Source: Thermoanaerobaculia bacterium (GTDB taxonomy: Bacteria > Acidobacteriota > Thermoanaerobaculia > Multivoradales > JAHEKO01). From it: a stretch of 53,080 nucleotides of DNA. A program made the position numbers and the translations under genes. Numbering within the stretch: the first letter of the stretch is position 1; each line of letters begins with the position of its first letter. The notes below the pieces were generated by a model. It ran no database searches and had not been told where the DNA came from. It saw only the letters and a program-made list of their open reading frames with translations. The stretch is taken from assembly GCA_947259195.1 (NCBI GenBank), contig CAMYLC010000160.1, positions 1 to 53,080 of the forward strand, given 5' to 3'. Below, in pieces: positions 17,371 through 26,403 of the stretch.

Positions 17371-18893
17371 TGGTGCCCATCGTCGAGCAACCCTGGTTGA
17401 CGGTGGCCTCGGCTTTATCGCTCGTTGCGGTCCTCGCGATCGGACTGTGGAGCGGCGGCCGAACTCGGACAGCGAAGGACTTCTTCGTGGCGGGCCGCAG
17501 CGTCGGGCTCTGGGTCATAGCCATGGCAACCATGACGGCTGCCTTCAGCGGGTTCGTCTTCCTGGGTGGGCCGGGTCTCACCTACAGAATCGGGGTCGCC
17601 TCGCTGTTCATCGTTGTGCCGGTCGGCTTCACCTCGGGTCTACTTTGCTGGGTCCTCGCCAAGCGATTGAGGCTGCTGGCCGAGGTGGAGGAGGTCTTCA
17701 CCATCCCCGACGCCCTGCACAGCCGATTCAAGAGCCAGTTGACAACGGCTCTCGGCAGCGTGGCTATCCTGGCCGGCACCATCGGATACCTCGGTGCCCA
17801 GCTCTTGGCTCTCGGAATTCTCATCGAGGCAATCCTCGGCACCCGCCACTTTTTCGGTGAGCAGAGTCTCCTGGTGGCGATGTCCGTCGGCCTCGGCACC
17901 CTGCTTTTCTACAGTGTGATTGGCGGCATGGTGGCGGGCGTCTACACGGACCTGGTTCAAGGTGCCGTGATGCTGGTGGGATCTTTGTTGGTTTTTGGGC
18001 AGACCTTGAACGTCGGTGGCGGTATCCGGGGCATGACAGGCTCGATCCTGGCCAGTGATGGGATGGCGAGTTTTTTCGCGCCTTTCGGCCGCGTCTCCTT
18101 CTCGGTCGCGCTCGGCTTCTTCTTCGTCTTCGGCGTCGGCGTGTTGGGTCAACCACAGATGATCCACAAGTTCCTCATGCTCAAGCGAGTCGAACAGTTG
18201 CGCTGGCTGCCGCTAGTCCTCGGTGGATCCCAGGTCATCTGCCTTCTCATCTGGGTCGGGATCGGGCTGGCAGTGCCGGCCTTGGTTGCCGAGGGCCGGT
18301 TGGCTCCCCTCGACAACCCCGACGGCGCAACCCTGCAGTTCCTCCTGGAGTTCGTTCCTGATGCACTGGCGGGTGTGGTGATCGCCGCTGCCCTGGCGGC
18401 CATCATGTCGACAGCCGACTCCTTCCTGAACATCGGTGCGGCCGTGCTGGTACGGGACCTGCCACGTGTCTTCGGCAGGCCTGTTCACCGCCAGCTGGCT
18501 GCGGCTCGTATGGCGACGGTGTTCCTGGCCCTGGTCGCAGCCTGGCTCGCTCTCGCCTATGGCGATCTGATCGCCCTGCTGGGAACCTTCGCCTTCGGCA
18601 CCCTGGCCGCTGCTCTGGCTCCAACCCTGGCCGTGGGAATGAGCTGGTCCCGGGTCACCCCAGCGGCCGCCTCGGCCTCGATCGCGACCGGACTGATCGT
18701 CAACCTGGGCCTGGAGATCCTGCCTCGAGTTGCCGCCTTGCCAGAGGCCATGGCGCGTGTCGTGAGCGGATTCGCCATCCCGTCGGCCGTGGCTCTGGCC
18801 GCCTCGTTCGCCGCCCTGAGCCTGGTGACCTGGTTGGGAAGGGACAGAGCGGAAGAGCTACCCGAAGCGGTCCGCCAGATCGTGGAGTCCTGA
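17370..18893 (+). CDS. Sodium:solute symporter (SSS family)
   Basis: 507 residues from ATG 17370, overlapping the upstream stop by one base; the longer in-frame reading from 17157 lies within the previous gene. About 13 membrane helices. DFFVAGRSVGLWVIAMATMTAAFSG style wording is the SSS N-terminal signature, and AAIMSTADSFLNIGAAVLVRD carries the conserved Ser/Thr-Asp sodium-site region of TM8. Imports a solute with Na+. The solute is not deducible; PutP- and PanF-like transporters look alike at this level. Coupled to the small membrane protein just upstream. Confidence 0.88.
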   Translation: MVPIVEQPWLTVASALSLVAVLAIGLWSGGRTRTAKDFFVAGRSVGLWVIAMATMTAAFSGFVFLGGPGLTYRIGVASLFIVVPVGFTSGLLCWVLAKRLRLLAEVEEVFTIPDALHSRFKSQLTTALGSVAILAGTIGYLGAQLLALGILIEAILGTRHFFGEQSLLVAMSVGLGTLLFYSVIGGMVAGVYTDLVQGAVMLVGSLLVFGQTLNVGGGIRGMTGSILASDGMASFFAPFGRVSFSVALGFFFVFGVGVLGQPQMIHKFLMLKRVEQLRWLPLVLGGSQVICLLIWVGIGLAVPALVAEGRLAPLDNPDGATLQFLLEFVPDALAGVVIAAALAAIMSTADSFLNIGAAVLVRDLPRVFGRPVHRQLAAARMATVFLALVAAWLALAYGDLIALLGTFAFGTLAAALAPTLAVGMSWSRVTPAAASASIATGLIVNLGLEILPRVAALPEAMARVVSGFAIPSAVALAASFAALSLVTWLGRDRAEELPEAVRQIVES

Positions 18894-18966
18894 GAGTGGT
18901 CGCTGTGGACGCTGGGTTGCTGGTTCTGTAGAGTTCACCGTGGACTCAAGCTCCAGAACCAGATCG

Positions 18967-19848
18967 ATGATGATTCGCTTTCTCGTCAACCCATCTTCTG
19001 GTGGCGGCAAGGGCGCACGGTCGCTGTCACGGATTCGAGAGCTGGCCGCTGCCGCGGGTAGCGAGGTGAGGCTGAGCAAGGATGTGGAGGACCTGACGCG
19101 TCTGGCCAGGCAAGCGGTGGAGGAAGGAGTGGATCGACTCGTAGTCGCGGGTGGAGACGGCACGTTCCATCACGCGGAGCAGGGGCTGGCCGGGTCGCAG
19201 TGCGCTATGGGACTTGTCCCGCTCGGCCGCGGCAACGATCTGGCCCGAACGCTCGGGGTGCCCGAGACCATCGAGGAGGCTGTCGAGTTTGCTCTGCACG
19301 GTCCGCTCCACAACATCGATCTCGGGCGCGTGGATTCCTATTGTTTCGCCGGGTACTGCGGGGTCGGATTCGACAGTGAGGTGGCTGGCTATGTCCATTC
19401 TGGTAGTCGACTGTTCAAAGGGCCTCTGGCCTATCCTGTCGGTGTGGTACGCAATGTCCTCTTCTATCGAAGTCCCAAGGTCCGAGTCGAGCATGACACC
19501 GGCGTCATCGAGGGCACGCGGCTGTTCGTTTCGATCGTCAACTGCCGGCGCTTCGGAGGCGGCATGATCATCGCCCCGGACGCCAGCCTGAGCGACGGTC
19601 TGCTGGATCTCGTGGCCGTGGACGACATCTCGCGGCTGGAGCTCCTACGACTCTTCCCCAAGGTTTACAAGGGCCAGCATGTGGGCCACCGTGCAGTCGA
19701 GATCGTGCGCACCAGGAAGGTGCAGATCTCGGTGAATCGACCGATGCGCATGTTCAGCGACGGCGAGCCCATGCTGGAGGTCGACCAGCAGGGCGTCACC
19801 GTCGAGATCTGGCCCGGGGCTCTTCGCGTTGTCGGACGTCCGGGTTGA
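18967..19848 (+). CDS. Diacylglycerol/lipid kinase family protein (YegS/DgkB-like)
   Basis: About 293 residues from ATG 18967; ATG 18970 and GTG 18940 are alternatives, and none has a clear ribosome site. Begins MMIRFLVNPSSGGGKG. The nucleotide-binding GGDGTFHH and PLGRGNDLARTLG match the DAGK catalytic domain; family members usually have GGDGTxNE and GTGNDFAR, so there are small changes at the phosphate loop. The C-terminal beta domain (MRMFSDGEPMLEV) is typical. Phosphorylates a lipid such as diacylglycerol with ATP. It ends 12 bases from the convergent aldehyde dehydrogenase. Confidence 0.85.
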   Translation: MMIRFLVNPSSGGGKGARSLSRIRELAAAAGSEVRLSKDVEDLTRLARQAVEEGVDRLVVAGGDGTFHHAEQGLAGSQCAMGLVPLGRGNDLARTLGVPETIEEAVEFALHGPLHNIDLGRVDSYCFAGYCGVGFDSEVAGYVHSGSRLFKGPLAYPVGVVRNVLFYRSPKVRVEHDTGVIEGTRLFVSIVNCRRFGGGMIIAPDASLSDGLLDLVAVDDISRLELLRLFPKVYKGQHVGHRAVEIVRTRKVQISVNRPMRMFSDGEPMLEVDQQGVTVEIWPGALRVVGRPG

Positions 19849-19860
19849 CCAAGTCGAGAG

Positions 19861-21399
19861 CTACTCGACGTCGAATTCCACTCCCTGCGCCAGGGGCAGC
19901 TCGCGCCCGTAGTTGATCGTGCAGGTCTGGCGCCGCATATAGGTCTTCCAGGAGTCGGAGCCGGCCTCGCGGCCGCCGCCCGTGTCCTTCTCGCCACCGA
20001 AAGCTCCACCGATCTCCGCTCCCGAAGTCCCGATGTTGACGTTGGCGATGCCGCAATCGCTGCCGACCGGCGACAGGAACTGCTCTGCCGAGAGCAGATT
20101 CGTCGTAAAGATAGCCGAAGACAGTCCCTGCGGAACACTGTTGTGGGTGGCGATGGCCTCGTCCAGGTCCTCGAACTCGAAGAGGTACAAGATGGGTGCA
20201 AAGGTCTCCTCGCAGGTGATCGGCATGCCGCCGGTCGCCTCGACGAGGGTCGGCTCGGCGAAGAACCCCGGACCTTCCAGCACACCGCCGCCGCAGAGAA
20301 CCTTGGCGCCCTGCTGCTTTGCGGTCTCCAGAGCCACTACCATGTCATCGACCGCTTGCTTGTCGACCAGAGGGCCCATCAGGGTGCCGGGGTCCATCGG
20401 ATCTCCGATGGATATCGACTTGAAGGCCTGCACCAGGCGCTGTTTCATCTCTTCAGCAATCCCCTTTTGCAGGAAGAGTCGCCGGTTGGTGGTGCAGCGC
20501 TGGCCAGCAGTTCCGACAGCCGCGAACAGCACGGCCCTCAGCGCCATGTCCAGATCGGCATCGTCCGTGACAATGATGCCGTTGTTGCCGCCCAACTCGA
20601 GGAGGCTGCGGCCAAGGCGCTGTGCTACGACCTGTCCCACGCCTCGTCCCATGCTCACCGAACCAGTCGCAGAGATCAGGGGTATCCGAGAGTCGGCCAC
20701 CAGGTGCTGACCGACCTGCTTGCGGTCACCGATCACCAGATTGAAGATGGGCGGTGCATCGTTGGCCTCGAGCACCGCCTGCGCGATCTTGCTGACCGCC
20801 AGTCCGCAAAGAGGGGTTTTGGAAGAGGGCTTCCAGATCATGGAGTCTCCGCAGACCGCGGCGACGGTTGCGTTCCAGGCCCAGACAGCGACTGGGAAAT
20901 TGAAAGCCGTGACGATCCCGACCGGCCCCAGGGGGTGCCACTGTTCGTACATCCGATGCTCGTCGCGTTCGGAGTGCATGGAGAGTCCATAGAGTTGACG
21001 GGACATGCCCACCGCCAGATCGACCATGTCGATCATCTCCTGGACCTCGCCCAGACCTTCACTCAGGATCTTCCCCATCTCCAGCGTGACCAGGCGACCG
21101 AGGGCGTCCTTGTTCTGTCGCAGGGCGTCGCCGAGTTGACGAACCACCTCTCCGCGCTTGGGTGCGGGCCACGTTCGCCATTGTTGAAAGGCTTCTGCCG
21201 AGGCTGCGGCAACCGTCTCATAGTCATCGGCGGTGGCCGACCGGATGGTCGCCAGGACCTCGCCGGTGGTCGGGTTGACGGACTCCAGGGGTGAGCCTTG
21301 CGTGTCCAACCACCGACCACAAAAGGCACCGGAGTTGTCCTCGTCGATACCCAGGCTTTTCAGGAGCTCTGAAACTGAAGTTCCGGACGCTGTGGTCAT
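19861..21399 (-). CDS. Aldehyde dehydrogenase, ALDH7-type (aminoadipate semialdehyde dehydrogenase-like)
   Basis: 512 residues from ATG 21399, chosen because GGGAG lies 7 bases upstream; ATG 21405 is too close to it. The ALDH triad is present: Asn167 (VTAFNFPVAVWAWN), Glu268 (LLELGGNN) and Cys302 (GTAGQRCTTNRRL). ELGGNN and GQRCTT are typical of ALDH7, whose best-known members oxidise L-2-aminoadipate 6-semialdehyde in lysine breakdown using NAD(P)+. No other lysine-degradation gene is near, so the substrate is inference. Stands alone on the minus strand, with two candidate operators upstream. Confidence 0.88.
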   Translation of the reverse strand: MTTASGTSVSELLKSLGIDEDNSGAFCGRWLDTQGSPLESVNPTTGEVLATIRSATADDYETVAAASAEAFQQWRTWPAPKRGEVVRQLGDALRQNKDALGRLVTLEMGKILSEGLGEVQEMIDMVDLAVGMSRQLYGLSMHSERDEHRMYEQWHPLGPVGIVTAFNFPVAVWAWNATVAAVCGDSMIWKPSSKTPLCGLAVSKIAQAVLEANDAPPIFNLVIGDRKQVGQHLVADSRIPLISATGSVSMGRGVGQVVAQRLGRSLLELGGNNGIIVTDDADLDMALRAVLFAAVGTAGQRCTTNRRLFLQKGIAEEMKQRLVQAFKSISIGDPMDPGTLMGPLVDKQAVDDMVVALETAKQQGAKVLCGGGVLEGPGFFAEPTLVEATGGMPITCEETFAPILYLFEFEDLDEAIATHNSVPQGLSSAIFTTNLLSAEQFLSPVGSDCGIANVNIGTSGAEIGGAFGGEKDTGGGREAGSDSWKTYMRRQTCTINYGRELPLAQGVEFDVE

Positions 21400-21431
21400 C
21401 GTCATTCTCCCTGGCTCGAGGGCGTGATTTC

Positions 21432-21448
21432 TCCACAAGAGGTGTGGA
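21432..21448 (-). promoter_or_regulatory. Inverted repeat TCCACA-n5-TGTGGA, candidate operator
   Basis: Perfect 6-bp arms with A/T-rich flanks (ATTTC to the left, AAATTT to the right), in the 5' region of the aldehyde dehydrogenase gene, 33 bases before its ATG. Shares the half-site T(C/G)CACA with the repeat at 21515-21532. Could instead be an mRNA leader stem. Confidence 0.45.
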
Positions 21449-21514
21449 AATTTCTGCGGAAAAGAACCACTGCCCGAGCCTTAGGTTGTGTAGGTACAGT
21501 ACTTTGAACCGTTT

Positions 21515-21532
21515 TGCACAGTTCCTTGTGCA
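21515..21532 (-). promoter_or_regulatory. Inverted repeat TGCACA-n6-TGTGCA, candidate operator
   Basis: Perfect 6-bp arms in the most A/T-rich stretch of this 418-base gap. Its centre is about 83 bases from that of 21432-21448, close to eight helical turns. A shorter palindrome, GTACaGTAC, lies at 21494-21502. The rest of the gap (21533-21817) shows nothing I can support. Confidence 0.45.
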
Positions 21533-21817
21533 GTTTATGTAAACTCTTTGTTATCTGATAGTTACGAATCACGGAGGATCGCTTGCGATGGGCTGGAGTG
21601 CCGTATCTCCTTGATTTTCCGCAGCTTACGAACTTTGCCCTGTTTTCGCCGCCGCCTGCTCGCTGGAAGTCGGACAATCCCTGGCAGTGTCAAACCAAAG
21701 AGCAGGCGTGTCGTATCTCGATTTTCAGCCGGGCGGTCAGGCAATGCTGGGACGGACGGTCCTCAGGTCGCTCCAATACCCCTCGGCTGGAGAATGTAGC
21801 ACCCGTTCGCGAGGGGG

Positions 21818-22960
21818 TCAATCGAAGCGACTGGGGTTTTGCTGAGAGCGCTGCACGAGCTCGGCCGAGACCGCTGTTCGGTTACGCCCGGTCTCCTTGG
21901 CAACGTACATCGCGGCGTCGGACAGACGCAGAAGCGTGCTCTTGCATCGGTCGGTAGACTCTTCCGAGTAGGCATGCCGATTCAATGAGGCGACACCGAT
22001 GGAGCAGGTCTGACCGGTCAAGCGCAGGACATCCGGCTGTACTTCACCGGGCTTTTCACAAAACGTCGTACCGACCACCGCTTGACGAATCTCCTCGGCC
22101 AGGTCGATCGCCTGTTCGAGATCGAGACCGGGCGCAGCGATGACGAATTCGTCGCCGCCATAGCGTGCCGCGAGAGCGCCGACTCGCTGGCTCATCCCTT
22201 GCAACAGTTGACCCACCTCACGCAGGACCTGACTGCCGGCCAGATGGCCATGACTGTCGTTGACGCGTTTGAAGTAGTCCAGGTCGATGAAGAGAAGTGT
22301 CAGGTCGATTTCCTTTTGCCGGCAGTCTTCGATCGCCCTGCTGAGAGCGATGTGGAGATAGCGGTCGTTGTAGAGGCCGGTGAGATTGTCTCGCTTGGCG
22401 ATCTCCTGCGCCAGCCGGCCGTCGAGAACGTTCTGGATGGAGACCGAGATGTAGCCCGCAAAGATCTCCAGCAGGTTGACGTCCTGCTGACTGTAGTCCC
22501 CGGCCTCGCGGCGGTTGATGAGCTCGAGAACGCCGCAAACCTCCTGCTCGATGCGGATGGGGATGGCCACCAGCGATTCCGGGCGATAGTCATTCGCATC
22601 GGCGAAGTCTCGATTGAAGAACTCATCCTCTTGCAGCTCTACGGCGCGATACGACTGGCCGGTGATGTAGACGTGGCCTCCGACTCCCTGGTCGGCAGCG
22701 ACAGTCTGCCCGACCAGCCTGTCGGCCTTCTCACCGAAGGTGGCGATGAAGGTAAGGCTGTTCCGACGCCTTTCTGGCAGCTTCTTCTTCGGGTTATCGA
22801 GCAGGATGGACCCGGCTTCCGAGGGGACGAACTCGTTTGCTTTGCGCAGGATCGCCACCAAGACCTCGGAGAGGTTCATCTCGAGAAAGATCGGACTCGC
22901 CCGCCGACGCTCCAGGAAGCGCTCCAATCTCGGTAGCTCGAGACAGTGGAACTCAGTCAT
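21818..22960 (-). CDS. GAF-GGDEF diguanylate cyclase
   Basis: 380 residues. Residues about 30-185 form a GAF-like sensor domain (ILRKANEFVPSEAGSILLD; VAIPIRIEQEVCGVLELINR). Residues about 195-370 form a GGDEF domain: NLTGLYNDRYLHIAL, FIDLDYFKRVNDSHGHLAGSQ (metal-binding Asp), and the active-site loop RYGGDEF. The RxxD product-inhibition site usually five residues before GGDEF is absent (RVGALAARYGGDEF), so feedback inhibition may be lacking. It would make cyclic di-GMP from two GTP in response to a ligand of the GAF domain. Not membrane-bound. Divergent from rsmA. Confidence 0.92.
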   Translation of the reverse strand: MTEFHCLELPRLERFLERRRASPIFLEMNLSEVLVAILRKANEFVPSEAGSILLDNPKKKLPERRRNSLTFIATFGEKADRLVGQTVAADQGVGGHVYITGQSYRAVELQEDEFFNRDFADANDYRPESLVAIPIRIEQEVCGVLELINRREAGDYSQQDVNLLEIFAGYISVSIQNVLDGRLAQEIAKRDNLTGLYNDRYLHIALSRAIEDCRQKEIDLTLLFIDLDYFKRVNDSHGHLAGSQVLREVGQLLQGMSQRVGALAARYGGDEFVIAAPGLDLEQAIDLAEEIRQAVVGTTFCEKPGEVQPDVLRLTGQTCSIGVASLNRHAYSEESTDRCKSTLLRLSDAAMYVAKETGRNRTAVSAELVQRSQQNPSRFD

Positions 22961-23149
22961 TCACCCGTCCTCATACGCCAAGACCTCGAAACCATAACAG
23001 AAGGCCGGCAGCCCGAGAATCGAGAACTCCACAGTGCCAGACAGCTATCCGGGTATCGACATCGGGGCTGGAGCCGCGACGATCCAGGGTTACAGTCCTG
23101 TGGCAAGATGGAGACAACTCCTTTGGTTAGGGGTCTGAGAGAGGTCCCG

Positions 23150-23956
23150 ATGTCGCGACCACAGCTCAAGAAACGACTCGGACAGCATCATCTCCGACAG
23201 GGCTCTCTGTGCCAGCCTCTCGTCGACTTCCTCGAGCCAGCCGGCTCGAAGGTGGTAGAGATCGGTCTCGGCGGCGGGGTCCTGACCGCCGAATTGCTCG
23301 AGGCACAAGCCACAGTCGTCGCCTGGGAGGTCGACTACGAATGGGCTTTTTCCATTCGGCAAAATCCTGCACTCCAGGCTGCAGCCGTGGTCGTCGGTGA
23401 CGCCCTGGCTATTCCCTGGCAGCTCTTGCCTCCAGGAACCCTGGCAGCTGGAAATCTTCCTTACCAGATCAGTACCGCTCTGATCGCCCGGCTGCTGCCT
23501 CACTGGCAGGTTATTCCCAAAGCCTGCTTCCTGGTGCAATGGGAGGTGGCAGACCGCCTCCGGGCCACCCCCGGTGATGGAGACTACGGCGCGCTGAGCA
23601 TCTTGACAGCAGCGCGAGCGGAGGTTGCGGTGCTGTCGCGGGTGGCTCGCGCAGCGTTCCATCCCCCACCCAAGGTCGACGGCGCCTTCGTTGGGCTGAC
23701 CCTTGGGAAACCGCCCCTGCCAGAGGCCGAGATGGGGGCCTTCACCGATACGGTTCGCCTGGCCTTCGCCCAACGGCGGAAGATGCTCCGCAACAGCCTG
23801 GCCGCGAGATGGGGGCGCACGGCGGCCTCGCGGGCCATCGAGAGCGTCGGTCTGGACTCCAGATCCCGTGCCGAGGAGCTTTACCTGGGAGATTTCCTGG
23901 CCCTGCACGAAGCCCTGCGGAGAGGATCCGGGGATCTCATCCCCGGTGGAGGCTAA
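23150..23956 (+). CDS. rsmA: 16S rRNA (adenine(1518)-N6/adenine(1519)-N6)-dimethyltransferase
   Basis: 268 residues from ATG 23150, with GAGAGAGG just upstream; the longer in-frame extension from 22946 has no family resemblance. Begins SRPQLKKRLGQHHLRQGSL, close to the KsgA start KKxFGQNFL. SAM-binding VVEIGLGGGVLTAELL, motif II acidic end WEVDYEW and motif IV NLPYQIST are visible. Dimethylates two adenines near the 3' end of 16S rRNA during 30S maturation. The gene is followed after 62 bases by ftsK. N-terminal QHHLRQGS departs slightly from the usual NFL. Confidence 0.93.
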   Translation: MSRPQLKKRLGQHHLRQGSLCQPLVDFLEPAGSKVVEIGLGGGVLTAELLEAQATVVAWEVDYEWAFSIRQNPALQAAAVVVGDALAIPWQLLPPGTLAAGNLPYQISTALIARLLPHWQVIPKACFLVQWEVADRLRATPGDGDYGALSILTAARAEVAVLSRVARAAFHPPPKVDGAFVGLTLGKPPLPEAEMGAFTDTVRLAFAQRRKMLRNSLAARWGRTAASRAIESVGLDSRSRAEELYLGDFLALHEALRRGSGDLIPGGG

Positions 23957-24018
23957 AGACCTCACAGTGCTAGACTTGCAACCTTCTGGAGGGGATCCGG
24001 CTGACCAAATCCAAGAAG

Positions 24019-26385
24019 ATGAAGGCGGAATCGGGCGGGCGACTGACGCCTGAGAAGAGGTCCGAGCTGTTCGGCATTTCATGGATGGTGGTGGCTATCC
24101 TGCTCGGAGTCAGTCTCGGCACCTACCAACCCACGGACCCGAGCTTCTTTCATCAGACCCTGCAGCAGGGTCCGGTGCAGAACCTGGCGGGCCGGGTCGG
24201 TGCTGAGGTGGCCGCGTTCTTCTTCGAGGTCTTCGGTCTTACAGCCTTGCTCCTTCCAGTACTGCTTCTGCTGACCGGTTGGAGGAGGTTCTGGAATCGA
24301 GAAGGGCAACGGGTTGTCGGCCGAGGCGTCGGAGCCGTGGTCGTGATGGTGACTCTACCGGCCCTCCTACAGGCGCTTCTCGGAGTCGTCAGCTGGCGTG
24401 GCGTGGAGATGTCCGCAGGCGGGTTGGTCGGGAGCCTGGTCGGCGATTCGTTGGAGCGCTTCCTGAATCCCGCCGGCACCCTGGTGCTGCTCGGTGGTGG
24501 AGTCCTGATCGGCTTTACAATGCTCATCCAGTCGACGCTGGGCGGTTTTCTGATCGCCTGGCGCCAACGGCTGATTTCATGGTGGGATCGACTTTCGTTG
24601 GCGTGGGCCAGGCATCGAGAGCGACGCACAAAGGAGCAATCCAGACGTCGGGTGATGGCGAAGCACCTGGAGCGGGCAGCTGAGAAGAAGAGTCGAGAGG
24701 TGACCGCCACTAAGGTCAAGAAGCTGTCCTCGGCGAGCGACCCCAAGGTAGATCTCCCTCTGCGAGTCGAGGAGAAAGAGGGACAAGGTGGGTTTTCCGT
24801 CCGCAAGGTGAAGGTCGAGCAGCCCAAGAAGGAGAGGCGTGAGGCACCGCGCTCGAAGCAGAAACGGATAGCCTTCGAGGACGAGGTACCGCCGATCGAA
24901 GCTGCGCTACCCCCTTTGAATCTGCTTCAGTTGGACGCCGTCGAGACCAGCGTCGACGAGAACGAGCTCGTTCGATTGGGAGAGTTGATCCGAGCTCGTT
25001 GCGCCGAGTTCGGTGTCGAGGGCAACGTCGTGGCTATCAGCCCCGGCCCCGTGGTCACCATTTTTGAGTTTCAACCGGCGCCAGGTGTCAAGGTCAGTCA
25101 GATCGTCAATCTTCAGGACGATCTCGCCCTGGCCTTGAAGGCCGAAGCAATTCGGATTGAGCGACTACCGGGGCGATCGACTCTCGGCATCGAGGTACCC
25201 AACAAGAAGAAAGCCCTGATCCACCTGGGTCACCTGCTGTCGCAAGGCGAGTTCCGCAAGTCCCCATCACCCCTCACGGTCGCGCTCGGTACCACACTCC
25301 ACGGCGAACCCTATTTCTCGGACCTGGCCGGGATGCCGCATCTGTTGGTGGCCGGGGCCACGGGGTCGGGCAAAAGCGTTGGCCTGCAGAGCATGATCAC
25401 CTCGATTCTCTACAAGGCGACGAGAGACGAGGTGCAGTTCATCTTTATCGACCCCAAGCGGATCGAGCTCGGCGTCTACGCCAACATCCCGCATCTGAAG
25501 GCCGAGGTCGTGGTGGAGCCGAAGAAAGCCGCCAATGCCCTGCGCTGGGCCGTCAGCGAGATGGAGCGTCGCTACCGTCTTCTAGCCGAGGCTCATGTGC
25601 GTTCCCTCGATTTTTACAATCGAGCCATTCGGAACCCCGAGGTTCGCAAGCGTCTCGCTTTGTCCGAGGGGGATTTCGAAGTTCTGGATTCTGATCTCAA
25701 ACCTTTGCCCTACTACGTCATCGTCATCGACGAGCTGGCTGATCTCATGATGGTGGTAGGTGCCGAGGTCGAGGCCTCTATCGCTCGCCTCGCGCAGATG
25801 GCCCGCGCGGTCGGCATCCACCTCATCGTCGCCACTCAAAGGCCGTCGGTGGATGTTCTGACGGGAACCATCAAGGCCAACTTCCCCTGTCGACTGGCCT
25901 ACGCTACCGTGTCGAAGATCGATTCTCGTACGATCCTGGACCAGGTCGGGGCCGAGAAGCTCCTCGGTCGGGGTGATGCGCTCTTCATGCCTCCAGGGAC
26001 ATCGAGGGTTCTACGCCTGCATGGCGCCTATGTCACGGAGCAGGAGACGGCAGCCCTGGTGCGTTGGATGAAGAAGCGGGGCAAGCCGGACTTCGACCCC
26101 TCGGTGCTGGCTCCGCCGCCCGAGGAAGATCGAGCGAGTGGCGGCGCTGGCGGTGGCGATGATCCCCTGTTCGATGAAGCCGCACGTCTCGTGGTGGCCG
26201 AGCGGCAGGGGTCGGCGAGCTTCCTGCAACGCCGAATGCGGGTCGGCTTCTCGAGAGCCGCCCGACTGATCGACATGATGGAGCAGGACGGGCTCCTGGG
26301 TCCGCCCCAGGGTAGCAAGCCACGTGAGGTGCTCGTCAAACCGGACTACTTCGCTGAAATCGACGAGACGAGAGAAGAGGTCTAG
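24019..26385 (+). CDS. ftsK: DNA translocase FtsK/SpoIIIE
   Basis: 788 residues. Four N-terminal membrane helices (about 16-36, 58-84, 90-120, 150-170), then a basic, Lys/Arg-rich linker (about 180-290), then the alpha/beta motor: Walker A GATGSGKSVGLQ, Walker B VIVIDELADLMM, and ATQRPSVDVLTGTIKANFPCR. The winged-helix gamma domain that reads KOPS-type polarity sequences is at the C-terminus (EAARLVVAERQGSASFLQRR). Pumps chromosome DNA at the division septum. It is shorter than E. coli FtsK because the linker is short, like SpoIIIE. Confidence 0.95.
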   Translation: MKAESGGRLTPEKRSELFGISWMVVAILLGVSLGTYQPTDPSFFHQTLQQGPVQNLAGRVGAEVAAFFFEVFGLTALLLPVLLLLTGWRRFWNREGQRVVGRGVGAVVVMVTLPALLQALLGVVSWRGVEMSAGGLVGSLVGDSLERFLNPAGTLVLLGGGVLIGFTMLIQSTLGGFLIAWRQRLISWWDRLSLAWARHRERRTKEQSRRRVMAKHLERAAEKKSREVTATKVKKLSSASDPKVDLPLRVEEKEGQGGFSVRKVKVEQPKKERREAPRSKQKRIAFEDEVPPIEAALPPLNLLQLDAVETSVDENELVRLGELIRARCAEFGVEGNVVAISPGPVVTIFEFQPAPGVKVSQIVNLQDDLALALKAEAIRIERLPGRSTLGIEVPNKKKALIHLGHLLSQGEFRKSPSPLTVALGTTLHGEPYFSDLAGMPHLLVAGATGSGKSVGLQSMITSILYKATRDEVQFIFIDPKRIELGVYANIPHLKAEVVVEPKKAANALRWAVSEMERRYRLLAEAHVRSLDFYNRAIRNPEVRKRLALSEGDFEVLDSDLKPLPYYVIVIDELADLMMVVGAEVEASIARLAQMARAVGIHLIVATQRPSVDVLTGTIKANFPCRLAYATVSKIDSRTILDQVGAEKLLGRGDALFMPPGTSRVLRLHGAYVTEQETAALVRWMKKRGKPDFDPSVLAPPPEEDRASGGAGGGDDPLFDEAARLVVAERQGSASFLQRRMRVGFSRAARLIDMMEQDGLLGPPQGSKPREVLVKPDYFAEIDETREEV

Positions 26386-26403
26386 CCCGAGGGGTCATGA
26401 GCA

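Noticed and set aside
22946..23149. Long N-terminal extension of rsmA
   Set aside because: No KsgA-family similarity; the canonical start follows GAGAGAGG at 23150.
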